Assembly (NCBI RefSeq): GCF_017814945.1
Contig: NZ_JAGIPX010000005.1
Location: 124,001 to 188,000, forward strand
DNA from: Paraburkholderia sp. LEh10
Lineage (GTDB): Bacteria; Pseudomonadota; Gammaproteobacteria; Burkholderiales; Burkholderiaceae
Length of the DNA stretch: 64,000 nt
Direction: 5' to 3'
Both the position numbers and the translations under genes were made by a program. Positions 49,133-58,439 of this stretch are shown here, one piece after another (the first letter of the stretch is position 1; each line of letters begins with the position of its first letter). Below the pieces are notes generated by a model. It searched no databases, was not told where the DNA came from, and saw nothing but the letters and a program-made list of their open reading frames with translations.

Positions 49133-49789
49133 TCATGCGCGTTGCGCGAGACGGCGCACCAGGCGGTCGCCGGCGAACTGAACGGCTGTGACGATCGCGA
49201 TCAGCAACACGATCACCGTCACCATCACGGCCGTGTCGAAGCGCTGATAGCCATAGCGGATCGCGAGATCGCCGAGCCCGCCCGCACCGACGGCGCCCGC
49301 CATCGCCGACGAGCCGATCATCGCTACGACCGTGATCGTGAATCCGCCCAGAATGCCGGGCAATGCTTCGGGCAGCAGCACATGCCAGACGATGTGACGG
49401 CGCTGCGCGCCCATCGCCTGCGCCGCCTCGATCAGACCGCGGTCCACTTCGCGCAGACTCACCTCGGCGACGCGCGCGAAGAACGGGATCGCGGCGATGG
49501 AAAGCGGCACGATGGCGGCCCGTACGCCGATCGTCGTGCCGATCAGCAGACGCGTGAGCGGCAACAGCGCGACGAGCAGAATGATGAACGGCGTCGAACG
49601 AAACGCATTGACGATCGCGCCGAGCGTCGTGTTCACGGTGCGCCGTTCGAATATGCCGCCGCGCGTCGTCGTCACCAGCACGAGCGCAAGCGGAATGCCG
49701 ATGACGAGCGCAACGACGGCCGAAATGCCCACCATCAGCAAGGTGTCGCGAATCGCGCCCGCGAGTTCGGATAACCAGAGCTCAGACAT
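49133..49789 (-). CDS. Methionine-type ABC transporter permease (MetI family)
   Basis: 218 residues, five to six spans. AIRDTLLMVGISAVVALVIG opens it; EVDRGLIEAAQAMGAQRRHI, then VWHVLLPEALPGILGGFT, is the EAA loop that contacts the ATPase. Collinear with MetI. The ATG at 49787-49789 overlaps the MetN-like stop by eight bases. Works in the inner membrane with the ATPase at 49782. Confidence 0.9.
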   Translation of the reverse strand: MSELWLSELAGAIRDTLLMVGISAVVALVIGIPLALVLVTTTRGGIFERRTVNTTLGAIVNAFRSTPFIILLVALLPLTRLLIGTTIGVRAAIVPLSIAAIPFFARVAEVSLREVDRGLIEAAQAMGAQRRHIVWHVLLPEALPGILGGFTITVVAMIGSSAMAGAVGAGGLGDLAIRYGYQRFDTAVMVTVIVLLIAIVTAVQFAGDRLVRRLAQRA

Positions 49790-50984
49790 AGCCCAGCACC
49801 TCCACATGATTCGCGTGATGCCGCGCGCTTTCTACGAGCGACGCAACGCGCCTGTCGAAACTCCCGGCATCTCTTTCAGTGACGGACAGGCGCGCCGCGA
49901 CCACGAGACGTCCTTGCGCATGCCCTTGAATGCGGTCGATACCGCCGTGCACGAAGCTCACCCCTTCACCCGGCGCGCCCCCCAACGCCGCGCTGAGCGC
50001 CGCGAGATCCGGCTCGTTCTGGTTCGCGCCCGTATAGCGGATATCGAAGAGAACCTGGGTCGTCTCGCCGGGCACGGCATCGCGCAGAGGCTTCACACGC
50101 GCCGCGAGATCGGCGGGCAGATCGTGAACCAGTGTGCGCAGCAGCGCACGCGTCGCATCGTGCCGGGGCGCGCCGAACACGCGCCAAACGGGACCCGCTT
50201 CGACCACCTCGCCCTTTTCGATCACCGCGACGGTGTCGCACACTTCGCGTATCACTTCCATCTCGTGCGTGATCAGAACGATCGTCAGACCGAGACGCTG
50301 GTTGATATCGCGCAGCAATGCGAGTATCGATTGCGTCGTTTCGGGATCGAGTGCCGAGGTTGCCTCGTCGCACAACAGAATGCCGGGGTCGTGCACCAGT
50401 GCGCGCGCAATCCCGACACGCTGCTTCTGCCCGCCCGAAAGACTCGCGGGATAAGCGTCCCGCTTCGCGGACAGTCCGACGAGTTCGAGCAGCGCATCGA
50501 CCTTCGTATCGATGGCCGGCTTCGGCACGCCCGCGATTTTCAGCGGCAGCGCGATGTTCTCGTGCACCGTCTTCGCCGACAGCAGATTGAAGTGCTGGAA
50601 AACCATGCCGATCCGGCGGCGCAACGCGACGAGACCGCGCTCGTCCAGTGCGCCGACGCTCACGCCGTTGACGCGCACCGCACCCGAGGTCGGCTTTTCA
50701 AGTCCGTTGACGAGACGCAGCAACGTCGATTTGCCCGCGCCGCTGCGGCCGATGATGCCGAATATTTCGCCGCGCCGCACGCTCAACTGCACCTTCGACA
50801 ACGCGACTGAACGCTCGCCGCGCCGCCCGCCGAATACTTTGCCCACGTCATCGAACACGACTGCGTGCGACGCGTCGTCATGCGGCGTTCGCTTCGCAGC
50901 CAGCGCGGGCCCGTCTTCGATAAAGCGTGCTGCATTGAACAGATTGTTCATGGCATCGAGTCCTTTCCGGATGACCGCGTTCAT
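49782..50984 (-). CDS. Methionine-type ABC transporter ATPase (MetN family)
   Basis: 400 residues. Walker A GRSGAGKST near 80, Q-loop VFQHFNLL, signature LSGGQKQRVGIARAL, Walker B GILLCDEATSALD and switch His in LITHEMEV. The C-terminal 90 residues are a NIL-type regulatory domain (VLFDIRYTGANQNEPDLAAL, GVSFVHGGIDRIQGHAQGRL), which in E. coli senses intracellular methionine. About 40 residues longer at the N-terminus than MetN; an ATG at residue 12 is an alternative. Overlaps the monooxygenase stop as ATGA. Confidence 0.9.
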   Translation of the reverse strand: MNAVIRKGLDAMNNLFNAARFIEDGPALAAKRTPHDDASHAVVFDDVGKVFGGRRGERSVALSKVQLSVRRGEIFGIIGRSGAGKSTLLRLVNGLEKPTSGAVRVNGVSVGALDERGLVALRRRIGMVFQHFNLLSAKTVHENIALPLKIAGVPKPAIDTKVDALLELVGLSAKRDAYPASLSGGQKQRVGIARALVHDPGILLCDEATSALDPETTQSILALLRDINQRLGLTIVLITHEMEVIREVCDTVAVIEKGEVVEAGPVWRVFGAPRHDATRALLRTLVHDLPADLAARVKPLRDAVPGETTQVLFDIRYTGANQNEPDLAALSAALGGAPGEGVSFVHGGIDRIQGHAQGRLVVAARLSVTERDAGSFDRRVASLVESARHHANHVEVLGYV

Positions 50985-52369
50985 GCTTCGACCCCCGCGC
51001 GAAAGCGATGCTGCGCGCCAGCGTGCGCGTCGGGCAAACGCGCGCGTCCCGCGCCGAAGAGCTTTTCGCGCAACGTCGGCGCAGCGTCGTAGTCTTCCTT
51101 GTAAATGCCGCGGTTCTGCAATTCGGGAACGACGAGATCGACAAAGTCTTCGAACGATTCCGGCGTCACAGTGCGCGTCAGATTGAAACCGTCGACGCCC
51201 GCTTCATCGATCCACGCCTGCAGTTCGTCGGCGACCTGCTGCGGCGAGCCGACGAATGGCTTCGTGCGGCCGCCCAGTTGCATCTGCTCCAGCACCTTGC
51301 GCTTGGTCCACACGCCCGTCGTGCTGCGGTTGGAAATCGCCTCGAGTGCCGATTGCATCGAATTCGTCTTTACGTAGTCGATCGGTTCGTCGAGCGCGTA
51401 TTCGGCAAAGTCGATTCCCGTCGAACTTGAAAAGTGCGCAAGCCCGCCTTCCGCACTTGCATGGCGCCGGTATTCGGCGAACTTTTCTTGTGCCGCCTGT
51501 TCAGTGCGGTCGACCACCACGGTGATGCCGACGAAGATCTTGACATCGCCGGGCGCACGGCCAAAGCTCACCGCTCGCGCGCGAATGTCGTCGACGATCG
51601 ACTTCGTCAACGCCTTGCTCTGTCCGCCGACGAACACGCACTCGGCGTGCCGCGCGGCAAAATCGACGCCGCGCGCCGACGACCCCGCCTGGTACAGCAC
51701 AGGCGTGCGTTGCAGCGACGGCTCGCTCAGATGAATGGCGTCGATCGAGTAGTACGGCCCCTTGTGCGTGATCCGGTGCACCTTCCCCGGCTGCGAGAAG
51801 ATGCGCGCGCCGCGGTCGCGCACCACGGCATCGTCTTCCCAGCTGCCTTCCCAAAGCTTGTAGACGACATCCATGTAGTCGTCCGCGCGATCGTAGCGGT
51901 CGTCGTGGCCGACCTGCTGTGCGAGCCCCATGCCGCGCGCGGCGCTGTCCAGATACCCCGTCACGATGTTCCAGCCGACGCGTCCCTTCGTCAGATGATC
52001 GAGCGTGGACATGCGGCGCGCGAACAGATAAGGCGGCTCATACGTCAGATTCGCGGTGACGCCGAAGCCGATATGCTTCGTCACATGGGCCATCGCGGGA
52101 ACGATCAAGGCCGGATCGTTGATGGGAATCTGCACCGACTCGCGCAGCGGCGTACCCGGCCCGCCCTGGTACACGTCATATACGCCCACGATATCCGCGA
52201 GAAAAATGCCGTCGAATTTGCCGCGCTCCAGCGTCCGCGCAAGACTGGTCCAGTAGTCGAGGTCCGTGTAGTGAGCGGAACGGTCGCGCGGATGCGTCCA
52301 CAAGCCGTGATTGATATGGCCGACGGCATTCATATTGAACGCGTTGAGCAAGATCTTTTTCTTCGCCAT
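50981..52369 (-). CDS. FMN-dependent monooxygenase, NtaA/SnaA/DszA family
   Basis: 462 residues, bacterial luciferase-like TIM barrel. KKILLNAFNMNAVGHINHGL (start), FDGIFLADIVGVYDVYQGGP, GRVGWNIVTGYLDSAARGMG and VLYQAGSSARGVDFAARHAE are all hallmarks. These enzymes oxidise small sulfur or nitrogen compounds (nitrilotriacetate, dibenzothiophene sulfone, pristinamycin, sulfones) with FMNH2 from a separate reductase. No reductase is in the window. The ATG at 52367-52369 was chosen; one four codons earlier overlaps the previous gene. Confidence 0.9.
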   Translation of the reverse strand: MAKKKILLNAFNMNAVGHINHGLWTHPRDRSAHYTDLDYWTSLARTLERGKFDGIFLADIVGVYDVYQGGPGTPLRESVQIPINDPALIVPAMAHVTKHIGFGVTANLTYEPPYLFARRMSTLDHLTKGRVGWNIVTGYLDSAARGMGLAQQVGHDDRYDRADDYMDVVYKLWEGSWEDDAVVRDRGARIFSQPGKVHRITHKGPYYSIDAIHLSEPSLQRTPVLYQAGSSARGVDFAARHAECVFVGGQSKALTKSIVDDIRARAVSFGRAPGDVKIFVGITVVVDRTEQAAQEKFAEYRRHASAEGGLAHFSSSTGIDFAEYALDEPIDYVKTNSMQSALEAISNRSTTGVWTKRKVLEQMQLGGRTKPFVGSPQQVADELQAWIDEAGVDGFNLTRTVTPESFEDFVDLVVPELQNRGIYKEDYDAAPTLREKLFGAGRARLPDAHAGAQHRFRAGVEA

Positions 52370-52374
52370 CGCCG

Positions 52375-53214
52375 TCACCATGCCACTGCGTACAGCGTGC
52401 CGAATGCCTGGTCGAGCGCCGCGCGCACAGCCGGCGAATGCTGGTAGATCGAAATGAACTTGCGAATGCGCGGGTCATCCACGCTCTCGGGGCGCACCAC
52501 CCATTGAATCGCGAAGATCTTGTTTTCGAGTCCGTCGAACAGCAACGCGCTGTTCGGATCGGTCGTTCCCGCGAGCTTGATGAAACTCGGGTACCCTTGC
52601 GCAAGATCGACGTCGTCCAGCGAGCGCGCAAGCTGCGATGCTTCCAGCGCGACGATCTTCAGATGCTTCGGATTATCGACAATGTCGAGCGTGGTCGCGC
52701 GATAGTCGACACCCGGCTTCAGCTTGATGAGACCCGCGCGCTGCAGCAGCAACAATCCTCGCCCGCCGTTGACCGGGTCGTTTGCGATGGCGACCGTCGC
52801 ACCGTCTTTCAAATCCTCGAAGCGCTTGACCTTCTTCGAATAGAGACCGATCTTCATGATCGTGCCCGGCGCAATCGCGACGAAGTTATAGCCGCCCTGC
52901 TTCTTCGCGTTTTCGAGGAAGGGAATGTGCTGGAAGTAATTGACGTCGATGTCCTTGTTCGCGAGCGCGGCGTTCGGCGTATTCCAGTCCGTGAACTCGA
53001 TGATCTTGACATCGAGACCTTGCGCTTTTGCTTCGCGCGCCGCGACTTTGAGTGCTTCGATCTGCGGGCTGGTTGCGGTGCCGATTTTCAATGTCGGCGT
53101 GTCCGCGGCGAATGCCGAAGTGGCATTCAAGGCAATTGCAACGATCATTGCGTGAATGAGCGATCGGTTCGGCGCAATCAACAGGCGCCGCAATGCGGAC
53201 AGAAAGAGACTCAT
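52375..53214 (-). CDS. Methionine-type substrate-binding protein (MetQ/NlpA family), no lipobox
   Basis: 279 residues. A signal peptide (SLIHAMIVAIALNATSAFA) ends in a signal-peptidase-I type AFA-AD site with no lipobox Cys, unlike the lipoprotein MetQ. The mature protein has PTLKIGTATSPQIEALKVAA, DVNYFQHIPFLENAKKQGG and IANDPVNGGRGLLLLQRAGL, the NlpA pattern. It would be soluble in the periplasm. First gene of the six-gene operon, so the promoter must lie in 53215-53555, which shows no other gene. Confidence 0.88.
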   Translation of the reverse strand: MSLFLSALRRLLIAPNRSLIHAMIVAIALNATSAFAADTPTLKIGTATSPQIEALKVAAREAKAQGLDVKIIEFTDWNTPNAALANKDIDVNYFQHIPFLENAKKQGGYNFVAIAPGTIMKIGLYSKKVKRFEDLKDGATVAIANDPVNGGRGLLLLQRAGLIKLKPGVDYRATTLDIVDNPKHLKIVALEASQLARSLDDVDLAQGYPSFIKLAGTTDPNSALLFDGLENKIFAIQWVVRPESVDDPRIRKFISIYQHSPAVRAALDQAFGTLYAVAW

Positions 53215-53555
53215 GTTCAACTCGATGGAAGTGATGTGCTTTTCGTGTGGCGAGCCCGGTCTCGAGCGCGCCGTCGCACGCCCGGACAAGGTCGGCATTC
53301 TTGAAGGGAACCGCATACGCGGACCAACGGGCGCGGCGGTCAGTCAGACGCCGCGCCAGGTCAGCGCGGACAACGGGATGCAGGACAGGTCATCGCCTCT
53401 CTCCAGATGAGGTGAAAACGATGATAGAGGCGCGCAGAAAAGCGGTCTACGAAGCGATTTTCGAATCGAAATCGCGAAATGCGATATGAAGCAGCGTCAA
53501 CTTCGCGCCGAATTAAAACGATGACGCCGGAATTGACGCGTTAGCGGAGGCAAAA

Positions 53556-53586
53556 AAAATGCGGACCTTTTCGAGGTCCGCATTTT
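53556..53586 (-). terminator. Terminator of the efflux operon
   Basis: AAAATGCGGACC / GGTCCGCATTTT stem with A/T runs on both sides, about 25 bp after the outer-membrane protein stop. Bidirectional in form. Confidence 0.9.
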
Positions 53587-53609
53587 GCACTTCGACAGCG
53601 AATATCGAA

Positions 53610-55181
53610 TCAACGCTTCGCCACTTGCTGCCCTTGCGCGTCCGCACCGCCGACATCCGTCTTCACATCGCCCCAACCGCCGCCCAGCGCGCGAATCAGG
53701 TTGACGGTCGAGACCGCTTGCGTGCCCGCCAGATGGCTCAATTGCAACTGCGATTGCAGCACCTGCCGTTGCGCGTCGATCACGTCGAGATAGCTGACCT
53801 GCCCTTCCTGATACTGCGTTTGCGACAGATGCTGCGCGCGCTTCGATGCATTGACGGCATCGTTCTGCTCGCGTGTCTGATCGCTGAGCAAACGCAGATC
53901 CGACAGATTGTCCTCGACTTCGCGGAACGCCACGAGCACCTGCTGGCGATACTGCGCGACGTCCTCGTCATACTTCGCGCGCGCATTCGCCAGATTCGCC
54001 TTGCGCCGGCCGCCGTCGAAAATCGGCATCGTCAGCGCCGTGCCCGCGAACGGCCCGAGCAGGAACGCGCGGCTCGACCACTGGAACAGATCGCCGAGCG
54101 TCGCCGATTCGAAGCCGAACGCGCCCGTGATATCGAGCTTCGGGAAGAACGCCGATTTCGCGAGGCCGACACGCGCGTTCGCCGCCGCCATCGCGCGCTC
54201 CGCCGCCGAGATGTCGGGGCGGCGCTCCAGCAGCGCCGAGGGCAACCCGGCGGGCACGCGCGCCGTCACGGGCGCGAGCGGCGTCTCGGGGAACGAGAAG
54301 TCCGCCGGCGGCTTGCCGAGCAGAATCGCGAGGCTGTGCTCCGATGCCGCGCGCTGACGCGCCACACCGACGGCATCGGCGCGCGCCGTCGCCAGTTCAT
54401 TGCGGGCGCGCGACACGTCCAGCTCGTTGATGTCGCCTTCGTTGAAGCGCCGCTCGACCAGCTTCAGCGCGTCCTCACGCAACGTCACCGTCTGACGATA
54501 CAGGCTCAACTGCGTATCGAACTCGCGCAACTGAAAGTAGTTCTGCGCGACATCCGCCTGCAACGCGAGCTGCACCGAGCGGAACAGCGCCTCGCTCTGC
54601 GCCTGATCGGCGCGCGCCGCATTCACGTTCGAGCTCACGCGGCCGAACAGATCGACTTCATACGATACCGTCGTCTGCGCGCGCCACAGCGTTTGCGTCG
54701 GCACGTTCGCGTCGTTTGGCAGAAACTGCGAAGCCGGCGACGCACGTTCGCGCGTCGGCCCGAAACCCGCATCGATCGACGGGAAAAACGCGGAGCGCGC
54801 CTCCCGCGTCAGCGCCCGCGATTGCTCCACACGCGCGGCGGCGGCCTTCAGGTCCTGGTTCGCATCGGCGGCCTGCTTCTCCAGTCCGTTCAGCGTCGAG
54901 TCGTTGAAGATCGTCCACCATTCGCCGCGATGCGCTTCTTCAGCGGGCTCCGCCGTCTTCCATGTGCCCGCTTCGCTCGCCGGCAGCGCCGCGGCGGGCG
55001 CGGCATCCGTCGTCGCAGCCGACACGGGCGCTTCCTTGAACGCCGCCGGCGTCGGCGCATCGGGCCGGTGGTAGGTCGGCTCGACCGAGCAGGCCGCCAG
55101 CAGCAACATCAGCAACCCGCTCGCCGCCACGCGTGAGAGGCCGCGCATCTGTTCAAATCCTGTCATTGTCATTTTCTCCAT
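53610..55181 (-). CDS. opcM: RND efflux outer-membrane lipoprotein (OpcM/OprC-like)
   Basis: 523 residues. The N-terminal signal ends in a lipobox (LLMLLLAACS). Two repeats of the TolC/OprM architecture follow (WWTIFNDSTLNGLEKQAADA; VSYEVDLFGRVSSNVNAARA; LPSALLERRPDISAAERAMA; TMPIFDGGRRKANLANARAK). It forms the trimeric outer-membrane duct of the pump. The ATG shares one base with the RND stop (TGATG). Last gene of the llpE-ceoA-ceoB-opcM type operon; a terminator follows. Confidence 0.92.
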   Translation of the reverse strand: MEKMTMTGFEQMRGLSRVAASGLLMLLLAACSVEPTYHRPDAPTPAAFKEAPVSAATTDAAPAAALPASEAGTWKTAEPAEEAHRGEWWTIFNDSTLNGLEKQAADANQDLKAAAARVEQSRALTREARSAFFPSIDAGFGPTRERASPASQFLPNDANVPTQTLWRAQTTVSYEVDLFGRVSSNVNAARADQAQSEALFRSVQLALQADVAQNYFQLREFDTQLSLYRQTVTLREDALKLVERRFNEGDINELDVSRARNELATARADAVGVARQRAASEHSLAILLGKPPADFSFPETPLAPVTARVPAGLPSALLERRPDISAAERAMAAANARVGLAKSAFFPKLDITGAFGFESATLGDLFQWSSRAFLLGPFAGTALTMPIFDGGRRKANLANARAKYDEDVAQYRQQVLVAFREVEDNLSDLRLLSDQTREQNDAVNASKRAQHLSQTQYQEGQVSYLDVIDAQRQVLQSQLQLSHLAGTQAVSTVNLIRALGGGWGDVKTDVGGADAQGQQVAKR

Positions 55182-58100
55182 CAGGCGTCCGTCGTGTGTG
55201 CGACGAGATGCGGCGAGTCCTTCTGTGCGACGTGAATCTTGCCGCCCGCCAATGTACGCAGCACCACGTAGAACACGGGCGTCAGCAGCAGGCCGAACAG
55301 CGTCACGCCGAGCATCCCGAAGAACACGGCCACACCCATCGCGTGCCGCATTTCGGAACCCGCGCCGCTCGACACCACCAGCGGCACGACGCCCATGATG
55401 AACGCGATCGACGTCATCAGAATCGGCCGCAGACGCATGCGGCTCGCTTCGATTGCGGCCGCCATCGGCGTGCGTCCGTCGTGTTCGAGCTCACGCGCGA
55501 ACTCGACGATCAGAATCGCGTTCTTCGACGCGAGGCCCACGAGCACCATCAAGCCGATCTGCGTGAAGATGTTGTTGTCGCCCTGCGTGAGCCACACGCC
55601 CGCGAGCGCGGACAGCACGCTCATCGGCACGATCAGGATCACCGCGAGCGGCAGCGTGAGGCTTTCGTACAGCGCGGCGAGCACGAGGAACACGAGCAGC
55701 ACGCTGATCGGGAACACCCACAGCCCCGCGTTGCCCGCGAGAATCTGCTGATACGTGAGGTCGGTCCACTCGAATTTCACGCCCTTGGGCAACACCTCGG
55801 CCGCGATGCGCTCGGCCGCGGCCTGCGCTTCACCCGACGAAAAGCCCGGCGCGGGACCACCGTTGATGTCGGCTGCCGTAAAGCCGTTGTAGCGCACGAC
55901 CATTTCCGGGCCATAAGTCGGCGTCACCGTCACGAGCGACGACAACGGCACCATCTCGCCATTCGCGTTGCGCGTCTTCAGTTGCAGGATGTCGTCCGCG
56001 CGTTGACGGTACGGCGCATCCGCCTGCACGCGCACCTGGTACACGCGGCCGAAGCGGTTGAAGTCGTTCACATACAGCGAGCCGAGGTACACCTGCATCG
56101 TGTTGAAGACGTCCGTCACGGGCACGCCCAATTGCTTCGCCTTCACGCGATCGAGATCGACGTTCAGCTGCGGCACGTTGATCTGATAGCTCGAGAATGT
56201 CGGGCCGAGTTCGGGTGTCGCCGCCGCCTTCTTGACGAACGCTTCCGTCGCCTTGTTCAGCGCTTCATAGCCGAGCGCGCCGTGGTCCTCCAGCTGCATC
56301 TTGAAGCCGCCCAACGTCCCGAGGCCCAGCACGGGTGGCGGCGGGAACACGGCGACGAACGAGTCCTTGATCGCGCCGTATTGCTGGTTCAGCGCGCCCG
56401 CGATCGCACCCGCCGACAACGCCTTGCCCTTGCGATCATGGAACGGCTTGAGCGTCACGAACACGATGCCCGCGCTCGAGCTGTTCGTGAAGCCGTTCAC
56501 CGACAGCCCCGGGAACGCCACCGCGCTTTCCACGCCCGGCTGCTTCAGCGCGATCGCGCCCATGTCGCGGATCACCTTCTCGGTGCGGTCGAGCGATGCG
56601 CCGTTCGGCAGTTGCGCGAACGCGATCAGATACTCCTTGTCCTGCGCCGGCACGAAGCCGCCTGGCACCACGCGCGACACGAGCACGGTCAGGCCGAGCA
56701 ACACCGCATACACGACGAGCATCGCGCCCTTGCGCTTCAACACGCCGTTCACGCCGCGGCCATAGCTATCCGAGCCGCGATGGAACACCTTGTTGAACGC
56801 CTTGAAGAAGCGTCCCAGCACGCGGTTCATCACACGCGTGACGATGTCTTCCTTCGCGCCGTGACCGCGCAGCAGCATCGCCGACAACGCAGGCGACAGC
56901 GTCAGCGAGTTGAACGCCGAGATCACCGTCGAGATCGCGATGGTCATCGCAAACTGCTTGTAGAACTGCCCCGTCAGGCCGCTCATGAACGCGAGCGGCA
57001 CGAACACGGCGACCAGCGTGAGCGCAATCGCGATGATCGGCCCGCTGACCTCCTGCATCGCCTTGTACGTCGCATCTCGCGCACTGAGCCCGCTTGCGAT
57101 GTTCCGCTCGACGTTCTCCACGACCACGATCGCATCGTCGACCACGATGCCGATCGCGAGCACCATCCCGAACAGCGACAGCGCGTTGATCGAGAAGCCG
57201 AACAACAGCAGCAGCGAGAACGTGCCGATGATCGACACGGGCACCGCGATCAACGGAATGATCGACGCGCGCCACGTCTGCAGGAACACGATCACGACGA
57301 TCACGACGAGCGCAATCGCTTCGAGCAGCGTGTGCACGACGGCCTCGATGCTCGAACGCACGAACTGCGTCGGGTCATAGACGATCTTGTACTCGACGCC
57401 CGCCGGGAAGTCGGCGCTCAGCTCCTTCATCGCCGCGCGCACTTCATCGGAGATCTGCAGCGAGTTCGCTCCCGGCGACTGGTTGATCGCCATCGCGACG
57501 GCAGGCTTGTTGTCGAGCAACGAACGCAGGCCATATTCGGACGCGGCGAGCTCGATCCGCGCGATATCGCGCAGATACGTGACGGCCCCATCGGGCGCCG
57601 TCTTCACGACGATGTCGCCGAACTCGCTCTCCGTCTTCAGGCGTCCGCGCGCATTGACGGACAACTGCAGCGACGTGCCCGGCACCGACGGCGACGCGCC
57701 GATCACGCCCGCCGCCACCTGAATGTTCTGCTCGCGAATCGCGTTGACGACTTCCGTCGCGGTCAGATTGCGTTGCGCGACTTTCTGCGGATCGAGCCAC
57801 ACGCGCATTGCGTAGTCGCCCGCACCCCACAATTGCACCTGCCCGACGCCCTTGATCCGTTCGAGCCGGTCCTTCACGTTGAGCAGCGCGTAGTTGCGCA
57901 GATACGTCATGTCGTAGCGATCGTTCGGCGAGATCAGGTGCACGACCATCGTCAGCGTCGGCGAGCTCTTGATCGTCGTCACGCCGAGACGCTGCACGTC
58001 CTCGGGCAGACGCGGCAACGCCTGGTTCACGCGGTTCTGCACGAGCTGGGTCGCGAGATCGGGGTTCGTGCCGAGCTTGAAGGTGACGGTGAGCGTCAGG

Positions 58101-58366
58101 TTGCCGTCGCTATTTGCCTGCGACTGCATGTACAGCATGTTTTCGACGCCGTTGATCTGCTCTTCGAGCGGCGACGCGACGGCCTCCGCGATCACCTTCG
58201 GGTTCGCGCCCGGATACTGCGCGTGCACCACGACGGAAGGCGGCACCACTTCCGGATACTCGGAGATCGGCAACTGGAATAGCGCGATCAGACCGGCGAG
58301 CAGAATCACGACCGATAGCACACCAGCAAAGATGGGCCGGTCGATGAAGAATTTGGATATGTTCAT
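55181..58366 (-). CDS. ceoB: RND multidrug efflux inner-membrane pump (CeoB/BpeF/MexF-like)
   Basis: 1061 residues, 12 spans with two large periplasmic loops. It opens MNISKFFIDRPIFAGVLSVV and has PISEYPEVVPPSVVVHAQYP, GVENMLYMQSQANSDGNLTL and the span-4 proton-relay region (GMVLAIGIVVDDAIVVVENV with two Asp), all typical of the HAE1 group and nearest the CeoB/MexF type. It expels chloramphenicol, trimethoprim and fluoroquinolones in known relatives. No frame damage. Confidence 0.95.
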   Translation of the reverse strand: MNISKFFIDRPIFAGVLSVVILLAGLIALFQLPISEYPEVVPPSVVVHAQYPGANPKVIAEAVASPLEEQINGVENMLYMQSQANSDGNLTLTVTFKLGTNPDLATQLVQNRVNQALPRLPEDVQRLGVTTIKSSPTLTMVVHLISPNDRYDMTYLRNYALLNVKDRLERIKGVGQVQLWGAGDYAMRVWLDPQKVAQRNLTATEVVNAIREQNIQVAAGVIGASPSVPGTSLQLSVNARGRLKTESEFGDIVVKTAPDGAVTYLRDIARIELAASEYGLRSLLDNKPAVAMAINQSPGANSLQISDEVRAAMKELSADFPAGVEYKIVYDPTQFVRSSIEAVVHTLLEAIALVVIVVIVFLQTWRASIIPLIAVPVSIIGTFSLLLLFGFSINALSLFGMVLAIGIVVDDAIVVVENVERNIASGLSARDATYKAMQEVSGPIIAIALTLVAVFVPLAFMSGLTGQFYKQFAMTIAISTVISAFNSLTLSPALSAMLLRGHGAKEDIVTRVMNRVLGRFFKAFNKVFHRGSDSYGRGVNGVLKRKGAMLVVYAVLLGLTVLVSRVVPGGFVPAQDKEYLIAFAQLPNGASLDRTEKVIRDMGAIALKQPGVESAVAFPGLSVNGFTNSSSAGIVFVTLKPFHDRKGKALSAGAIAGALNQQYGAIKDSFVAVFPPPPVLGLGTLGGFKMQLEDHGALGYEALNKATEAFVKKAAATPELGPTFSSYQINVPQLNVDLDRVKAKQLGVPVTDVFNTMQVYLGSLYVNDFNRFGRVYQVRVQADAPYRQRADDILQLKTRNANGEMVPLSSLVTVTPTYGPEMVVRYNGFTAADINGGPAPGFSSGEAQAAAERIAAEVLPKGVKFEWTDLTYQQILAGNAGLWVFPISVLLVFLVLAALYESLTLPLAVILIVPMSVLSALAGVWLTQGDNNIFTQIGLMVLVGLASKNAILIVEFARELEHDGRTPMAAAIEASRMRLRPILMTSIAFIMGVVPLVVSSGAGSEMRHAMGVAVFFGMLGVTLFGLLLTPVFYVVLRTLAGGKIHVAQKDSPHLVAHTTDA

Positions 58367-58439
58367 GTGAAGCTCTTGATGTTGGAGCGCTTACATCTTC
58401 TGCGCGCGCATCGGAGGCAATCGATGACGGCAGCGCCGA

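Noticed and set aside
55133..58282. 1049-codon plus-strand open frame opposite the RND pump gene
   Set aside because: It is the His/Arg/Glu-rich antisense of ceoB, a known artefact of GC-rich codon bias; the minus-strand frame has all RND motifs.
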